Of a stretch of 64,000 nt of DNA, positions 28,909-38,220 are shown piece after piece (within the stretch, counting starts at the first letter, position 1; each line of letters begins with the position of its first letter). The stretch lies in contig NZ_AFPO01000001.1 of assembly GCF_000218785.1 (NCBI RefSeq), positions 1-64,000 on the forward strand, in the 5' to 3' direction. The stretch comes from Idiomarina sp. A28L (lineage in GTDB: Bacteria; Pseudomonadota; Gammaproteobacteria; Enterobacterales; Alteromonadaceae). The position numbers and the translations under genes are program-made. The notes below the pieces were generated by a model. That model did no database searches, had not been told where the DNA came from, and was given only the letters and a program-made list of their open reading frames with translations.

Positions 28909-31143
28909 TTAGAAGCTTGCCCGAATACCAAGGCTAAAGCCTCGGCCCGGAAGTGGCGCATAGTTTTTGATAAATGAGCTGTGTGCGTAGCCTAATTCGT
29001 TAGTAAGATTCTCAGCTTTTAAATATACCGCTACATCTTGGCCAGCAAAGTAGCCTGGGTAATAATTTAACTGCAAATTAACTAACCCAAAGCTATCCGT
29101 TGCGGCTTCATCTTCGGCTGTACGGTTTTGCGCAAAATAGTAAGTGTAACCAATGGTTGCATCCCATTTTTCTTGCGTGTAGGTGCCGCTTAAACCAAAG
29201 CGTTGAGCTGGAATACGCGGAACATTACCACCGCTGCTGAATACGGCACGAGTATAATCAGAGAAGCCATTTAAACTCCAAGTTTGATTAAACACGTAAC
29301 GGCCAGAAAGCTCATAACCATAAAGCTCAGCGCTTTGTTGCGCATATTGATAAACCGGGAGCTCTCCGAAATCGTGGTCGTGTTCTTCTTCGTGAGCCTG
29401 ATCTTCGTGGTCACTATGGAACAAATCAGCATCTAACAATTCGCTAGCAAAGCCAAGATTATCTAAATAAATAAAATCATGAATTTTATTTAAGAACAGG
29501 TTTGCATCTAAGTGCCATTTATCGCCTTCAAAGTGCATGCCAAAATCAATGTTCATTGAGCGCTCTTTTGCCAGCGCAAAACCCGCTAGCTCTAGCTCAT
29601 ATGCATATTCATCGTGGCCATGATCATCATGGTTTCCGGTATCAGATTCGTGCTCATTATGTTCATCTAGATGATGAACTTCATATACACCACCCACTTC
29701 AAATGTACGCGTAGCGAAATGTGCGCCATTGGCAAATAGCTCATTGGCACTCGGAGCGCGTTCACTGTAACTCACGCTAGTTGAAAGCTTTAAACCATCG
29801 CTTACTTTCCAGTTCATTCCGGTAGAAGCACTCAAGGGCGTGTAATCGAGAGTATTGAAATTTTCGCTATCCAGCTCAACTTGTTCAACGCGTGCGCCAA
29901 GTTCCCAGGTAATATCTCCGAAAGCTCGTTCTCCAATCCAGAAAACCCCAGCTGTATTTGTATCCGTTGCTGGTGTGTAAGCTTCTGCACCAAAAGAGCT
30001 GTATTCTTGACGAGAAATTTGCGTGCCAAGAGCACCACGCCAACCGGCAACTGGGTTGTGGCGAGCAATAATGCGTAATTCGGTTTGTTCCAAATTAAAG
30101 CCTGTTTCAACAAAAGTATCTTCGATTTCTTGGTGATTTAAATCGGTATAACCTAAGTTGAAATCGATGCTCTCAAATCCAGCAAACGGATTGTTAATGC
30201 CGCTAATGAATTGAATTCTATCTTGCTTCATGCGAGCGAAGACGCCTTCATCTTCATGGCCAACCTCATCATGAGCATCTTCAGCATGTTCATCTTCAGC
30301 GTGTTCATCTTCGGCATGTCCGTGGCCGGGAATACCATAATCCCGCTCTAAACGGCCAAATGAAATGCCGGCAAATCCGCGATTAAAGAAATAACTAGCA
30401 CCTACAGTAGCTCCCTTGTCATCGGTGAAACTATTTTCAATCTTGTCTTCATGGTGACCATCGGGGCTATCAAACTCAGGAACGCGCGTATCGTTAGCCT
30501 TGCGGTAAAAACCATCAAGGTGTAACGCAAATGCACCTTGCCCGGTATTTAAATCAAAACTGCCGCTGCGCTCATCAGAAACGGAGTTGTAGCGGGCACC
30601 ATAAGAGCCTTCCAAGCCATTAACTGGCTGGCGGGGAACGCGATTATCAACAACGTTCACCACGCCGCCGCTAGCGCCGCTTCCGAACAATAAAGTTGAA
30701 GGGCCGCGTAAAACCTCTATTTGCTGTGCTGTAGTGGCTTCTGCTGACACCGCGTGATCTGGGCCGCCACGAGAAATATCGGCTACATCTAGGCCATTCT
30801 GCACTATCTTAACTCGGGGCCCGTCGAGGCCACGAATAATTGGGCTGCTCGAAGTAGGGCCGTAGTAGGTAGCTTGAACACCAGGTAAGCCTCTCAGTGT
30901 TTCACCTAATGTAGCCGCTTCGCTAGCTCGTAAAGAATCACCATAAAGAACGTGAACAGGCTGTGCGCTCTCGAGAGCTGTTCTTTGTAGTGCCGATGCG
31001 GTAACAATAATACGCTCGAAGCTCTGTTCAGTTTTACGCTGCTCTGCGCTACGCTCGCTCTCACTTTGCGCTTCTTGTGCAACTACGATTTGCGGAGAAA
31101 GTAACGCAGCAATTGCTAATGCTAACGGTGCTTTTTTAAACAT
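28909..31143 (-). CDS. His-rich TonB-dependent receptor, probable zinc importer (ZnuD-like)
   Basis: Outer-membrane receptor of 744 aa. It has a signal peptide ending VVAQ, a plug domain (TLRGLPGVQATYYGPTSSSP, IIRGLDGPRVKIVQNG) and a 22-strand barrel ending in aromatic F after SLGIRASF. Three His/Asp/Glu-rich stretches sit in predicted surface loops (HAEDEHAEDEHAEDAHDEVGH, HLDEHNEHESDTGNHDDHGH, HSDHEDQAHEEEHDHD), as in neisserial ZnuD. A near-consensus Zur operator lies 45 bases upstream of the start, so zinc uptake under zinc limitation is the best reading. A copper or nickel receptor is the alternative. It has its own terminator. Confidence 0.88.
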   Translation of the reverse strand: MFKKAPLALAIAALLSPQIVVAQEAQSESERSAEQRKTEQSFERIIVTASALQRTALESAQPVHVLYGDSLRASEAATLGETLRGLPGVQATYYGPTSSSPIIRGLDGPRVKIVQNGLDVADISRGGPDHAVSAEATTAQQIEVLRGPSTLLFGSGASGGVVNVVDNRVPRQPVNGLEGSYGARYNSVSDERSGSFDLNTGQGAFALHLDGFYRKANDTRVPEFDSPDGHHEDKIENSFTDDKGATVGASYFFNRGFAGISFGRLERDYGIPGHGHAEDEHAEDEHAEDAHDEVGHEDEGVFARMKQDRIQFISGINNPFAGFESIDFNLGYTDLNHQEIEDTFVETGFNLEQTELRIIARHNPVAGWRGALGTQISRQEYSSFGAEAYTPATDTNTAGVFWIGERAFGDITWELGARVEQVELDSENFNTLDYTPLSASTGMNWKVSDGLKLSTSVSYSERAPSANELFANGAHFATRTFEVGGVYEVHHLDEHNEHESDTGNHDDHGHDEYAYELELAGFALAKERSMNIDFGMHFEGDKWHLDANLFLNKIHDFIYLDNLGFASELLDADLFHSDHEDQAHEEEHDHDFGELPVYQYAQQSAELYGYELSGRYVFNQTWSLNGFSDYTRAVFSSGGNVPRIPAQRFGLSGTYTQEKWDATIGYTYYFAQNRTAEDEAATDSFGLVNLQLNYYPGYFAGQDVAVYLKAENLTNELGYAHSSFIKNYAPLPGRGFSLGIRASF
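30271..30315. repeat. Three 15-bp tandem repeats coding for a His/Glu/Asp unit
   Basis: Three successive 15-base units (30271, 30286, 30301; two or three bases differ between neighbours) encode on the minus strand the pentapeptide repeat E-D-E/A-H-A of the receptor's first metal-binding loop. Fifteen-base steps keep the frame. Confidence 0.8.
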
Positions 31144-31187
31144 CTTAATTCACCCATGGTTTTGTTGTGCATAGTTAGTTATCTTTT

Positions 31188-31209
31188 ATGTAATAATATA
31201 ACATTACAT
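31188..31209. promoter_or_regulatory. Zur operator upstream of the His-rich receptor
   Basis: A 22-bp imperfect palindrome (18 of 22 positions symmetric). Its core ATGTAATAATATAACAT differs at one base from ATGTTATAATATAACAT, the core I know as the gammaproteobacterial Zur consensus. It lies 45 bp before the receptor start and covers AT-rich sequence that would serve as the -10 region on the minus strand. Confidence 0.75.
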
Positions 31210-31413
31210 AACCTTGCCGGATTTGACAACCGTTTTTCGCGTTGCTGCGATAAGAAGCAGATAAACTGCGATGATAATGTTACCTTTGGGTTACTTAAGT
31301 TGCGGTTCTAGCTTAAAGTGTAGGGCAGCGAAGCCCTGTTGCCGAGCTTGCCTGTGTAGCGCCGTATTAGAAGGCTGCAAGCCACAATAAATAAAAGATC
31401 AATGGAAAAAATT

Positions 31414-33126
31414 ATGAAAAAGCATTTTTTTAGTACCAACTCAACAGCAAAAGGGATAGTTGGTGTTTTTGTAGCTGCTGTGTTTTTGGCAGCCTGTGCG
31501 CCGCAAAAAGAAGCCGAAGTAGAAACCATTGCACCGGCTGCGAACCCAAGCGCCGTGCAAGCTCATCTAGAGTTTCTTGCTAGCGATTTAATGGAAGGGC
31601 GTGATACTGGCTCTCGTGGTCACGAAATTAGCTCGCATTATATTGCAACTCAGTTTCAAGTAATGGGTTTAAAAGAAGCCGGTACAGACGGCTATTATCA
31701 GCGCGTTTCATTCCGTAGTGCACGCCTTAGTGATAATGAACCTACTTTTACTGTGAACACAGAAAGTGGTACGCATGAATTGGAATACCGTAAACACTTC
31801 ACTACAGGTGCAAACACTGCCGAATTGTTATCTGAAGTAACTGCTGAATTAGTGTTTGTTGGTTACGGACTGGTTTCTGAAACCTTTGGCATCAATGATT
31901 ACGAAGGGGTTGATGTAGAGAATAAAATTGTAATTGCCGTAAGTGGCGGTACACAGGGATTACCAAGTGAAGAAGCAGCACATTTGGGTGCACAGAAGCA
32001 AAAGCAAGCGGTTGAAAGGGGTGCGGTAGGTTTTATTACTCTGCATACGCCTGAACGCGAAGCTGTTCGGCCGTTTGAGCGTGCGGTTTTATTTGGCGCA
32101 GGCCCACGTATGCGCTGGTTAGATCCGGAAGGTAACGCGCATGGAGAAGATGCTCAATTGAAAGGTAGTGCTTACCTAGATTACCGCGCAGCTGAGCCAA
32201 TGTTTGCTGGTGCGCAACATACATTGGAAGATATTTTCGCTGCGTTAGAAGCGGGTGAGCGGCCTCCATCGTTTGCGTTGAATGCTACTGCAAACATGAG
32301 CCGTGAATCGATTTTTGAAGAGATCGATAGCCCGAACGTAATTGGTATGATTGAAGGTTCAGATCCTGAGTTGAAGAATGAGTATGTTATTTATACTGCG
32401 CACTCTGATCATATTGGTTTAGCCAGAGATTTCACAACATCTTCTAAAATTAACAACGGCGCACTGGATAATGCTGCAGGAGTGGCTGTAATGTTAGAAA
32501 CTGCGCGCATGTATGCTGAACATGCAGCAGCAGGGCACCCGCCGCGCCGTTCTATTTTGTTTGCTGCGGTAACCGCTGAAGAGAAGGGGCTTTTGGGCGC
32601 GGATTATTTTGCGCATCACCCAACTGTGCCGATCGAAAGCATCGTAGCCAATGTAAACTTGGATATGCCGGTATTACTTTATCCATTTGCAGATATCGTA
32701 GCCTTCGGTGCTGATCATTCTAACTTAGGTGAAATTGTAGCCCGCGCAGCAGGCAAGCATGATATTGCTCTGAGCCCAGACCCAATGCCGGAACAAGCGA
32801 TTTTTACTCGTTCAGATCATTACACCCTTGTGCGCCAAGGTATACCTGCAGTGTTCCTAATGACAGGTTTCACTTCACAAGATGAAGATGAAGATGGTGG
32901 TGAAATTTGGGGGCGGTTCTTTGCAGAAAACTATCACCGGCCAGGTGATGATTTGCAAACGCTTACCGAACAATATGGCGGAATTCGCTACGATTTTGGT
33001 GCGTTATTTACCGATATTAACTTCCAGATTGGTATGGAAATAGCGAATGCCGATGAAGCGCCATACTGGTTACCTGAGAGTTACTTTGGTAAGATTTTTG
33101 CAGCCGATTCATCTGTTCGAGATTAA
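31414..33126 (+). CDS. M28-family zinc aminopeptidase lipoprotein
   Basis: A predicted envelope aminopeptidase of about 570 aa. The signal ends in lipobox LAAC. A PA-like insert (VFVGYGLVSETFGINDYEGVDV) lies in front of the M28 catalytic domain. Zinc and catalytic residues are visible as TAHSDHIGL, NGALDNAAG, TAEEKGLLGADYF, NLDMP and the late YHRPGDD His. ATG 31414 is preferred over 31402 because it gives MKKHFF and a better upstream GGAA. It is divergent from the receptor gene. A 13-bp hairpin with a T-tract follows the stop and would end the transcript. Confidence 0.87.
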   Translation: MKKHFFSTNSTAKGIVGVFVAAVFLAACAPQKEAEVETIAPAANPSAVQAHLEFLASDLMEGRDTGSRGHEISSHYIATQFQVMGLKEAGTDGYYQRVSFRSARLSDNEPTFTVNTESGTHELEYRKHFTTGANTAELLSEVTAELVFVGYGLVSETFGINDYEGVDVENKIVIAVSGGTQGLPSEEAAHLGAQKQKQAVERGAVGFITLHTPEREAVRPFERAVLFGAGPRMRWLDPEGNAHGEDAQLKGSAYLDYRAAEPMFAGAQHTLEDIFAALEAGERPPSFALNATANMSRESIFEEIDSPNVIGMIEGSDPELKNEYVIYTAHSDHIGLARDFTTSSKINNGALDNAAGVAVMLETARMYAEHAAAGHPPRRSILFAAVTAEEKGLLGADYFAHHPTVPIESIVANVNLDMPVLLYPFADIVAFGADHSNLGEIVARAAGKHDIALSPDPMPEQAIFTRSDHYTLVRQGIPAVFLMTGFTSQDEDEDGGEIWGRFFAENYHRPGDDLQTLTEQYGGIRYDFGALFTDINFQIGMEIANADEAPYWLPESYFGKIFAADSSVRD

Positions 33127-33130
33127 CTAA

Positions 33131-33652
33131 ATGCTAAATGATGGTCCTTTAAAAGGTACATCTGAAGATGCCGGAAATTCTTCCGGCATCTTCGTTTTAC
33201 ATAAACAGCTGGAAAATGATTGTTTTAATGTGGGTAGCTTGCCCTTGTGCCAAGTGCTGATGATGAATGATCGCCAATATCCTTGGTTTATACTGGTGCC
33301 GAAACGCGCAAATATGCGCGAAATTTACCAGTTATCGGTAACCGACCAGTTGAGTTTTTTGCATGAATCGAGCTGGTTTGGGCAGATGATAATGCAGGAA
33401 TTTAATGGCGAAAAATTGAATATCGGTGCGCTTGGCAATGTGGTGCCACAGCTCCATGTTCATCATATTGTACGCAATCAATACGATGCTACATGGCCAG
33501 CCCCCGTTTGGGGTAAATTGCCAGCGAAGCACTACTCTGTTGAAGATGCAGCAAAACGAATAGGCTTGGTAGAAGAGCAATTAGCAACTTATCAGCCGCC
33601 AATTACTGATTTCGATGAATTCATTATCGATGAATCAGATTTCGAAGCCTAA
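33131..33652 (+). CDS. HIT-domain protein
   Basis: Small nucleotide-binding hydrolase of the histidine-triad superfamily. The core reads YPWFILVPKR, then LNIGALGNVVPQLHVHHIVRN, where HVHH holds the triad histidines. Similar gammaproteobacterial proteins start close to FVLHKQLENDC, so the first 20 or so codons here, which run through a perfect hairpin, may not be translated in the way shown. The only standard start in frame is ATG 33131, which lacks a ribosome binding site. The substrate is probably an adenylylated or dinucleoside compound, by family analogy. Confidence 0.82.
   Translation: MLNDGPLKGTSEDAGNSSGIFVLHKQLENDCFNVGSLPLCQVLMMNDRQYPWFILVPKRANMREIYQLSVTDQLSFLHESSWFGQMIMQEFNGEKLNIGALGNVVPQLHVHHIVRNQYDATWPAPVWGKLPAKHYSVEDAAKRIGLVEEQLATYQPPITDFDEFIIDESDFEA
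33164..33198 (+). terminator. Terminator-like hairpin inside the HIT gene start
   Basis: GAAGATGCCGGAA and TTCCGGCATCTTC form a perfect 13-bp stem around ATTC, followed by GTTTT. It lies 37 bases after the M28 peptidase stop but inside codons 12-22 of the HIT reading frame. Confidence 0.7.
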
Positions 33653-33706
33653 GCAATTGTTTAGGCTTTATTGCTGCAGCCACAATTCAATATCACTCTC
33701 ATGGGT

Positions 33707-34246
33707 TTAAATATTCTCCGAAATTTCTTCGAGAACTTGCATACACCAGTTTTGAATTCGTTCATCAGAAAATTCATATTGCGAATCTTCATCGAGGGCT
33801 AATCCAACGAACTGAGTTTTATCATCAGTAAGTGCCTTGGAAGCCAAAAATTCATACCCCTCATTCGGCCAGTAGCCAATGCGCTTTATCGTTTTGTTCG
33901 TATCTATTTGTGCAATAGCATCGTGCAGCATTCCTAGCGCATCTTGGAACCATTCGCCATAACCCTGCTGATCGCCCATGCCAAATAACGCAATTGTTTT
34001 ATTGTTCAAATCCAAATCGGCAATTTCATCCCAGTGGCTTTCCCAATCTTCCTGAATTTCACCAAAATCCCAGGTTGATAAACCAAAGATTAGAAAATCA
34101 TATTGCTCGGCGTTTTTGAGGGGGATGTCTTTAATATTATTCAATTCAAGGATATCTGCGCCAATAATATCGCGCATTTTTTCTGCGGCTATTTCAGTGT
34201 AGCAGGTGGTAGAACCATAAAATAAGCCAATACGAAAATCACTCAT
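33707..34246 (-). CDS. fldB: Flavodoxin FldB
   Basis: Long-chain flavodoxin (179 aa), an FMN-bearing single-electron carrier that can replace ferredoxin. The phosphate loop is YGSTTCYTE near residue 10 and the isoalloxazine loops are [12 protein letters not shown] near 57 and [15 protein letters not shown] near 91. The closeness to FldB rather than FldA is judged from [15 protein letters not shown] and YWPNEGYEF. Confidence 0.93.
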   Translation of the reverse strand: MSDFRIGLFYGSTTCYTEIAAEKMRDIIGADILELNNIKDIPLKNAEQYDFLIFGLSTWDFGEIQEDWESHWDEIADLDLNNKTIALFGMGDQQGYGEWFQDALGMLHDAIAQIDTNKTIKRIGYWPNEGYEFLASKALTDDKTQFVGLALDEDSQYEFSDERIQNWCMQVLEEISENI

Positions 34247-34502
34247 GGGATACCCTTTTCAAACAACGCTTAATGATAGATTTTGGGGTGGTGCTTTATT
34301 GCGCCGAGATCATAGCAGATAGCGCCAGCGAACTCATTAAGCTCGCAATATTTAACCATTAGCTACGCTGGAGTGAGTTGCTAAGATCAGCTACAATTGC
34401 GCCCCAGTGAAAGGTTGCTAAAGCTTTGCGTAGCCTTTATATCGGTAAACTAAATTAATGCACTTCGGCGTTTTCTGCGGCTGAGTTGTGAATGAGGAAT
34501 TT

Positions 34503-34775
34503 ATGGCGAACGAATTAATTACTTTAGCTGATTCATTAGAAGCTGTATTTGATGAAGCGGTAGTAAACGGTGATGATAATGAGTTGTTCGCTAGTGGTTA
34601 CTTACGTGGGCATTTCGATTTAGTGGTAGCACAACTTGAGTTACGTGGTGAAGAATCGCCTGCGTTGTTGTGGGAAGAGTTGCGTGCTGCTTTAAAACAA
34701 ACCAAAGATGAGTTAAATCCGCAAGATCAGCAACACGTTCAGAATATGCTCGAACGCTTGATTGCGGCCAGTTAA
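34503..34775 (+). CDS. yfcL: YfcL family protein
   Basis: A 90-aa soluble, mostly helical, acidic protein of unknown function, conserved next to mnmC and fabB in gammaproteobacteria. It begins MANELITLADSLEAVFD. ATG 34503 follows GAGGAA at good spacing; an in-frame GTG 15 bases upstream is not needed. It overlaps the convergent mnmC end by four bases. Confidence 0.85.
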   Translation: MANELITLADSLEAVFDEAVVNGDDNELFASGYLRGHFDLVVAQLELRGEESPALLWEELRAALKQTKDELNPQDQQHVQNMLERLIAAS

Positions 34776-36745
34776 TCTACCCAAATTGATTTATTTCGAA
34801 TTCGAGCTCTCTCAGCGAAGCGGCTCGGTTTTAACGCTTGCAAACTTCTAAACGTTAAAGGTAAAGGTTTCCCCTCTATTTGTGCTGCAACTAGCTCTGC
34901 AGCAAGGGGAGCAGCGGTTAATCCACGCGCGCCAAGGCCACTAAGAACCCAAAGGTTGGGCCATTCATCTAGTTTACCGCGATAAAATTGTGGAGCCCTG
35001 CCTGCTAGCGGCAAATGGTCTGGTGTAGTTGCTCGTACACTCGCTCTTTGGCCGATAATCCATTCCTTGGGTAATGTAAAAGCAAAATCACTTTGCATTT
35101 GTTTTAAATTCTGAACGTCGTCGTTAGCATCAATAATTGCATTATGGCGGCTTTTATCAAACGTGGCACCAATGCAGCAACTGCCGTTACTTACCGGAGT
35201 TATATAGCCATTGTGGCAAAGCACATGCTGCAAATCGTTTAACACGTGCTCTTTGGGTATGGCCACACGAGTGATTTGCCCGCGTACTGGGCGAATGGGC
35301 ACCAGTGCTTGGGGTAGTAATTCCGCACTGCGTTCACCACAAGCTATAATTACTTGGTCAAAAAAATATCTTTTGCCGTTACCAAATAAAACCCATCGGC
35401 TTTCTAGATCGCAACGCTCACCTTGGTAATGTTCGAGCAAAGAACCGGACTGAATGTTTTCAATTGGGCAATTAAATATTTGCTCAAATGCTTTTTCGTT
35501 GTTATTTCGCTGCTGTTTTACCATGGCAAATAGTTGGTTTACCAACTCTTTAGCGGATACCCAGCCCGCTGTTGCCAGTAAAATGGATGGAGCGGGCAGT
35601 GTAACGCTTGCGCTTGCTGATGTTTGCGCTCGGGTTTGCGGTAACCAGCAACTATTAGGATAGAGTTCTTGGCAAATAATTTTACGAATTTTAATATTTT
35701 GTTCGTTCGTTTTAATCAATTGTTGAACACCGCTCTCATGCCAGCATTCAGGTGTGGCATTACGATAAAGGTGGCGCGCATATTCGTGGGCATGGCTGTA
35801 GAAATCGGAAGTAGGCGTCCATTGCGCTTGCAATAGAGGATATACCGCTCCCTGAGGGTTCCCAGAAGCGCCAGCGGCTGGTTCTGAAGCGCTAGAAAAT
35901 ATGGTGATGTCCTTTTCTGAATTTCGCAACGCGTAAGCTAATGTTGCTGCGGCAATACCATCACCAATGATGGCGATGGATTTTGCTCGAGGCGGTTCAG
36001 GCTGGCCTAATTTATTAATGGTTCCATACAACATTTCGCGCTTACGGCCGAACCCTGGTGCTTTTTTAATGTTTAGCCCGGCTCGTATAAGCCCTCGGCG
36101 GACATCGCCATTAGCACTAAAAGTAGCCAAGCTTGCATTATTTGCCATACTTACTGAAATGGCCTGATAAAGCTCAGGCTGCCACATTTGTGGATTTTTA
36201 TTAGGTGCAAAACCATCAAGAAACCAAGCGTTAACGTGGCGCGGGTGTAATGCGGCCCATTCGGGAAGTGCTTCGTTTACATCGGCAAAGTAAAGATCTA
36301 GGGTAATTTGCGGGTGTAAACGTAGCCGCTGTAAACCTGGTAATAGCGGAGGGTATTGGGCTAATAGCAGCGAGCTTAGAGGTTCAAATTGCGGCCAATA
36401 GCTAAGTATTCTGGCTAGATCTGCGTGCTTAAGAGGGTATTTTTCAAAGCTTACGAAATATAATTGGGCACTTTTAGGTGCAGAACGGAGAAATAAATCA
36501 GCGGCTAAAAGAAAATTCAAGCCACTACCAAAGCCAGTTTCGGCGATTAAAAAGCTTTCATATTCGTTGAGTTGCAAGAAACGTTCGGGTAGATCGTTGT
36601 GTTGAATAAATACGTAATCACTCTCTGCTATACCATCTTTGCGCGAAAAATAGATATCTTCGAATAACATAGATTCAGGAGTACCTTGTTGGTCGAATTC
36701 AATATCGGCATAATGCAATGATGAATTGGCGTTAGCAGGTGTCAT
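34772..36745 (-). CDS. mnmC: Bifunctional tRNA 5-methylaminomethyl-2-thiouridine enzyme MnmC
   Basis: MnmC (657 aa) finishes the mnm5s2U34 wobble modification. Residues 1-245 are the methyltransferase: ETGFGSGLNFLL is the SAM-binding motif and WFLDGFAPNKNP the active-site region. Residues 260-657 are the FAD oxidase that removes the carboxymethyl group: IIGDGIAAATLAYAL is the dinucleotide motif and GASGNPQGAVYPLL a family block. Both domains look intact. Divergent from fabB by 107 bp. Confidence 0.96.
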   Translation of the reverse strand: MTPANANSSLHYADIEFDQQGTPESMLFEDIYFSRKDGIAESDYVFIQHNDLPERFLQLNEYESFLIAETGFGSGLNFLLAADLFLRSAPKSAQLYFVSFEKYPLKHADLARILSYWPQFEPLSSLLLAQYPPLLPGLQRLRLHPQITLDLYFADVNEALPEWAALHPRHVNAWFLDGFAPNKNPQMWQPELYQAISVSMANNASLATFSANGDVRRGLIRAGLNIKKAPGFGRKREMLYGTINKLGQPEPPRAKSIAIIGDGIAAATLAYALRNSEKDITIFSSASEPAAGASGNPQGAVYPLLQAQWTPTSDFYSHAHEYARHLYRNATPECWHESGVQQLIKTNEQNIKIRKIICQELYPNSCWLPQTRAQTSASASVTLPAPSILLATAGWVSAKELVNQLFAMVKQQRNNNEKAFEQIFNCPIENIQSGSLLEHYQGERCDLESRWVLFGNGKRYFFDQVIIACGERSAELLPQALVPIRPVRGQITRVAIPKEHVLNDLQHVLCHNGYITPVSNGSCCIGATFDKSRHNAIIDANDDVQNLKQMQSDFAFTLPKEWIIGQRASVRATTPDHLPLAGRAPQFYRGKLDEWPNLWVLSGLGARGLTAAPLAAELVAAQIEGKPLPLTFRSLQALKPSRFAERARIRNKSIWVD

Positions 36746-36852
36746 ATTTTGCCTTGTTCGGGAATGTTAGTCAGCAGACCACTTAAAGAGTGCATTTTCG
36801 TTTTCATCGGGACAATGTATGATACCGGAAATTTATTAATAGGATAGATTCA

Positions 36853-38064
36853 ATGAGACGAGCAGTCGTAACCGGAATCGGAATTGTATCAAGCATTGGT
36901 AACAATCAGCAGGAAGTGTTGGCTTCATTAAAAGAGGGCCGTTCAGGCATTACTCGTTCAGAGCCATTTGCAGAAATGGGTTTGCGTTGCCAAGTTTGGG
37001 GTGATTTAAAAATTAATGTTAGCGAGCATATCGATCGTAAAGCTTATCGTTTTATGGGCGATGCTGCAGCTTACGCGTATATTGCACTTGAGCAAGCTAT
37101 TGCTGATGCGGGTCTTTCTGAAGCTGAAGTATCGAATGAGCGTACGGGATTAGTTGTAGGCTCTGGTGGTGCATCAGGTGAACATCAGGTTGCGGCAGCC
37201 GATACATTGCGTGAAAAAGGCGTTAAACGTGTAGGGCCATATATGGTTCCACGTTGTATGGCTTCTACAACATCGGCGTGTTTAGCGACACCAATGAAAA
37301 TCAAAGGCGTAAACTATTCGATTAGTTCAGCCTGTGCTACCAGCGCTCACTGCATTGGCCACGCGTTGGAACTGATTCAACTAGGCAAGCAAGATCGTGT
37401 ATTTGCTGGTGGTGGTGAAGAGTTACACTGGACACTTGGCATGGAATTCGATGCGATGGGAGCGTTAAGTACCAAGTATAACGACACACCAGAAAAAGCT
37501 TCACGTACTTACGATGCTAACCGCGATGGTTTTGTACCTTCAGGTGGTGGTGGTATGTTGGTAGTTGAAGAGCTGGAAACAGCACTTGCTCGCGGAGCTA
37601 CCATCTACGGTGAAATTGTAGGCTATGGTGCTACTTCAGATGGGTACGATATGGTTGCGCCCTCAGGCGAAGGCGCTGTGCGTTGTATGAAGATGGCGAT
37701 GAAAGATTTAGATGCACCGATTGATTATCTGAATACGCACGGCACCAGCACCCCAGTAGGTGATGTGAAAGAACTAGAGGCGATTCGTGAAGTATTTGCC
37801 GATAACACACCACTGATTAGTGCAACAAAAGCAATGACAGGCCATAGCTTAGGCGCTGCCGGTGTACACGAAGCTATTTATTCATTATTAATGATGAGAG
37901 AAAGCTTTGTAACACCTTCAATCAACATTGAAGAGTTAGATGAAAAAGCGGTTGGTATGAACATTGTTCGTGAGCCAACACCGAAGAATTTGAATATTGT
38001 AATGTCGAATAGCTTTGGTTTTGGTGGCACAAACGCTTCACTAGTATTTCGTAAATATCAATAA
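36853..38064 (+). CDS. fabB: 3-oxoacyl-ACP synthase I FabB
   Basis: Beta-ketoacyl-ACP synthase I (403 aa), which elongates acyl-ACP and is required for unsaturated fatty-acid synthesis. The catalytic triad is visible as Cys161 (SSACATSAH), His in [11 protein letters not shown] near 296 and His in TGHSLGAAG near 332. The start [17 protein letters not shown] is typical. Monocistronic with a terminator behind it. Confidence 0.96.
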   Translation: MRRAVVTGIGIVSSIGNNQQEVLASLKEGRSGITRSEPFAEMGLRCQVWGDLKINVSEHIDRKAYRFMGDAAAYAYIALEQAIADAGLSEAEVSNERTGLVVGSGGASGEHQVAAADTLREKGVKRVGPYMVPRCMASTTSACLATPMKIKGVNYSISSACATSAHCIGHALELIQLGKQDRVFAGGGEELHWTLGMEFDAMGALSTKYNDTPEKASRTYDANRDGFVPSGGGGMLVVEELETALARGATIYGEIVGYGATSDGYDMVAPSGEGAVRCMKMAMKDLDAPIDYLNTHGTSTPVGDVKELEAIREVFADNTPLISATKAMTGHSLGAAGVHEAIYSLLMMRESFVTPSINIEELDEKAVGMNIVREPTPKNLNIVMSNSFGFGGTNASLVFRKYQ

Positions 38065-38084
38065 GCGTTTTTATTGTTCTGAGT

Positions 38085-38117
38085 GAAAAGCCGTTCCGAT
38101 AGGAGCGGCTTTTTTGT
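38085..38117 (+). terminator. Rho-independent terminator after fabB
   Basis: AAAAGCCG and CGGCTTTT arms, with imperfect inner pairing around GATA, then a T-run, 21 bases after the fabB stop. Confidence 0.8.
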
Positions 38118-38220
38118 TTTACCGGAGCGTGATTCCCCATTCGAATTAAAGTCGGCATAATGCGATTAATCGATTTGGCCCGTTGGGTTCGCGAACATCT
38201 TGCGGATAAAGGAACATTGG

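Noticed and set aside
31223-31251. Sigma-70 promoter for the M28 peptidase gene
   Set aside because: TTGACA is perfect, but no acceptable -10 lies at 16-18 bases.
34247-34502. Small RNA between fldB and yfcL
   Set aside because: Some loosely inverted sequence (CCAGCGAACTCA / TGGAGTGAGTTG) is present, but the pairing is imperfect and no promoter-terminator pair was seen.
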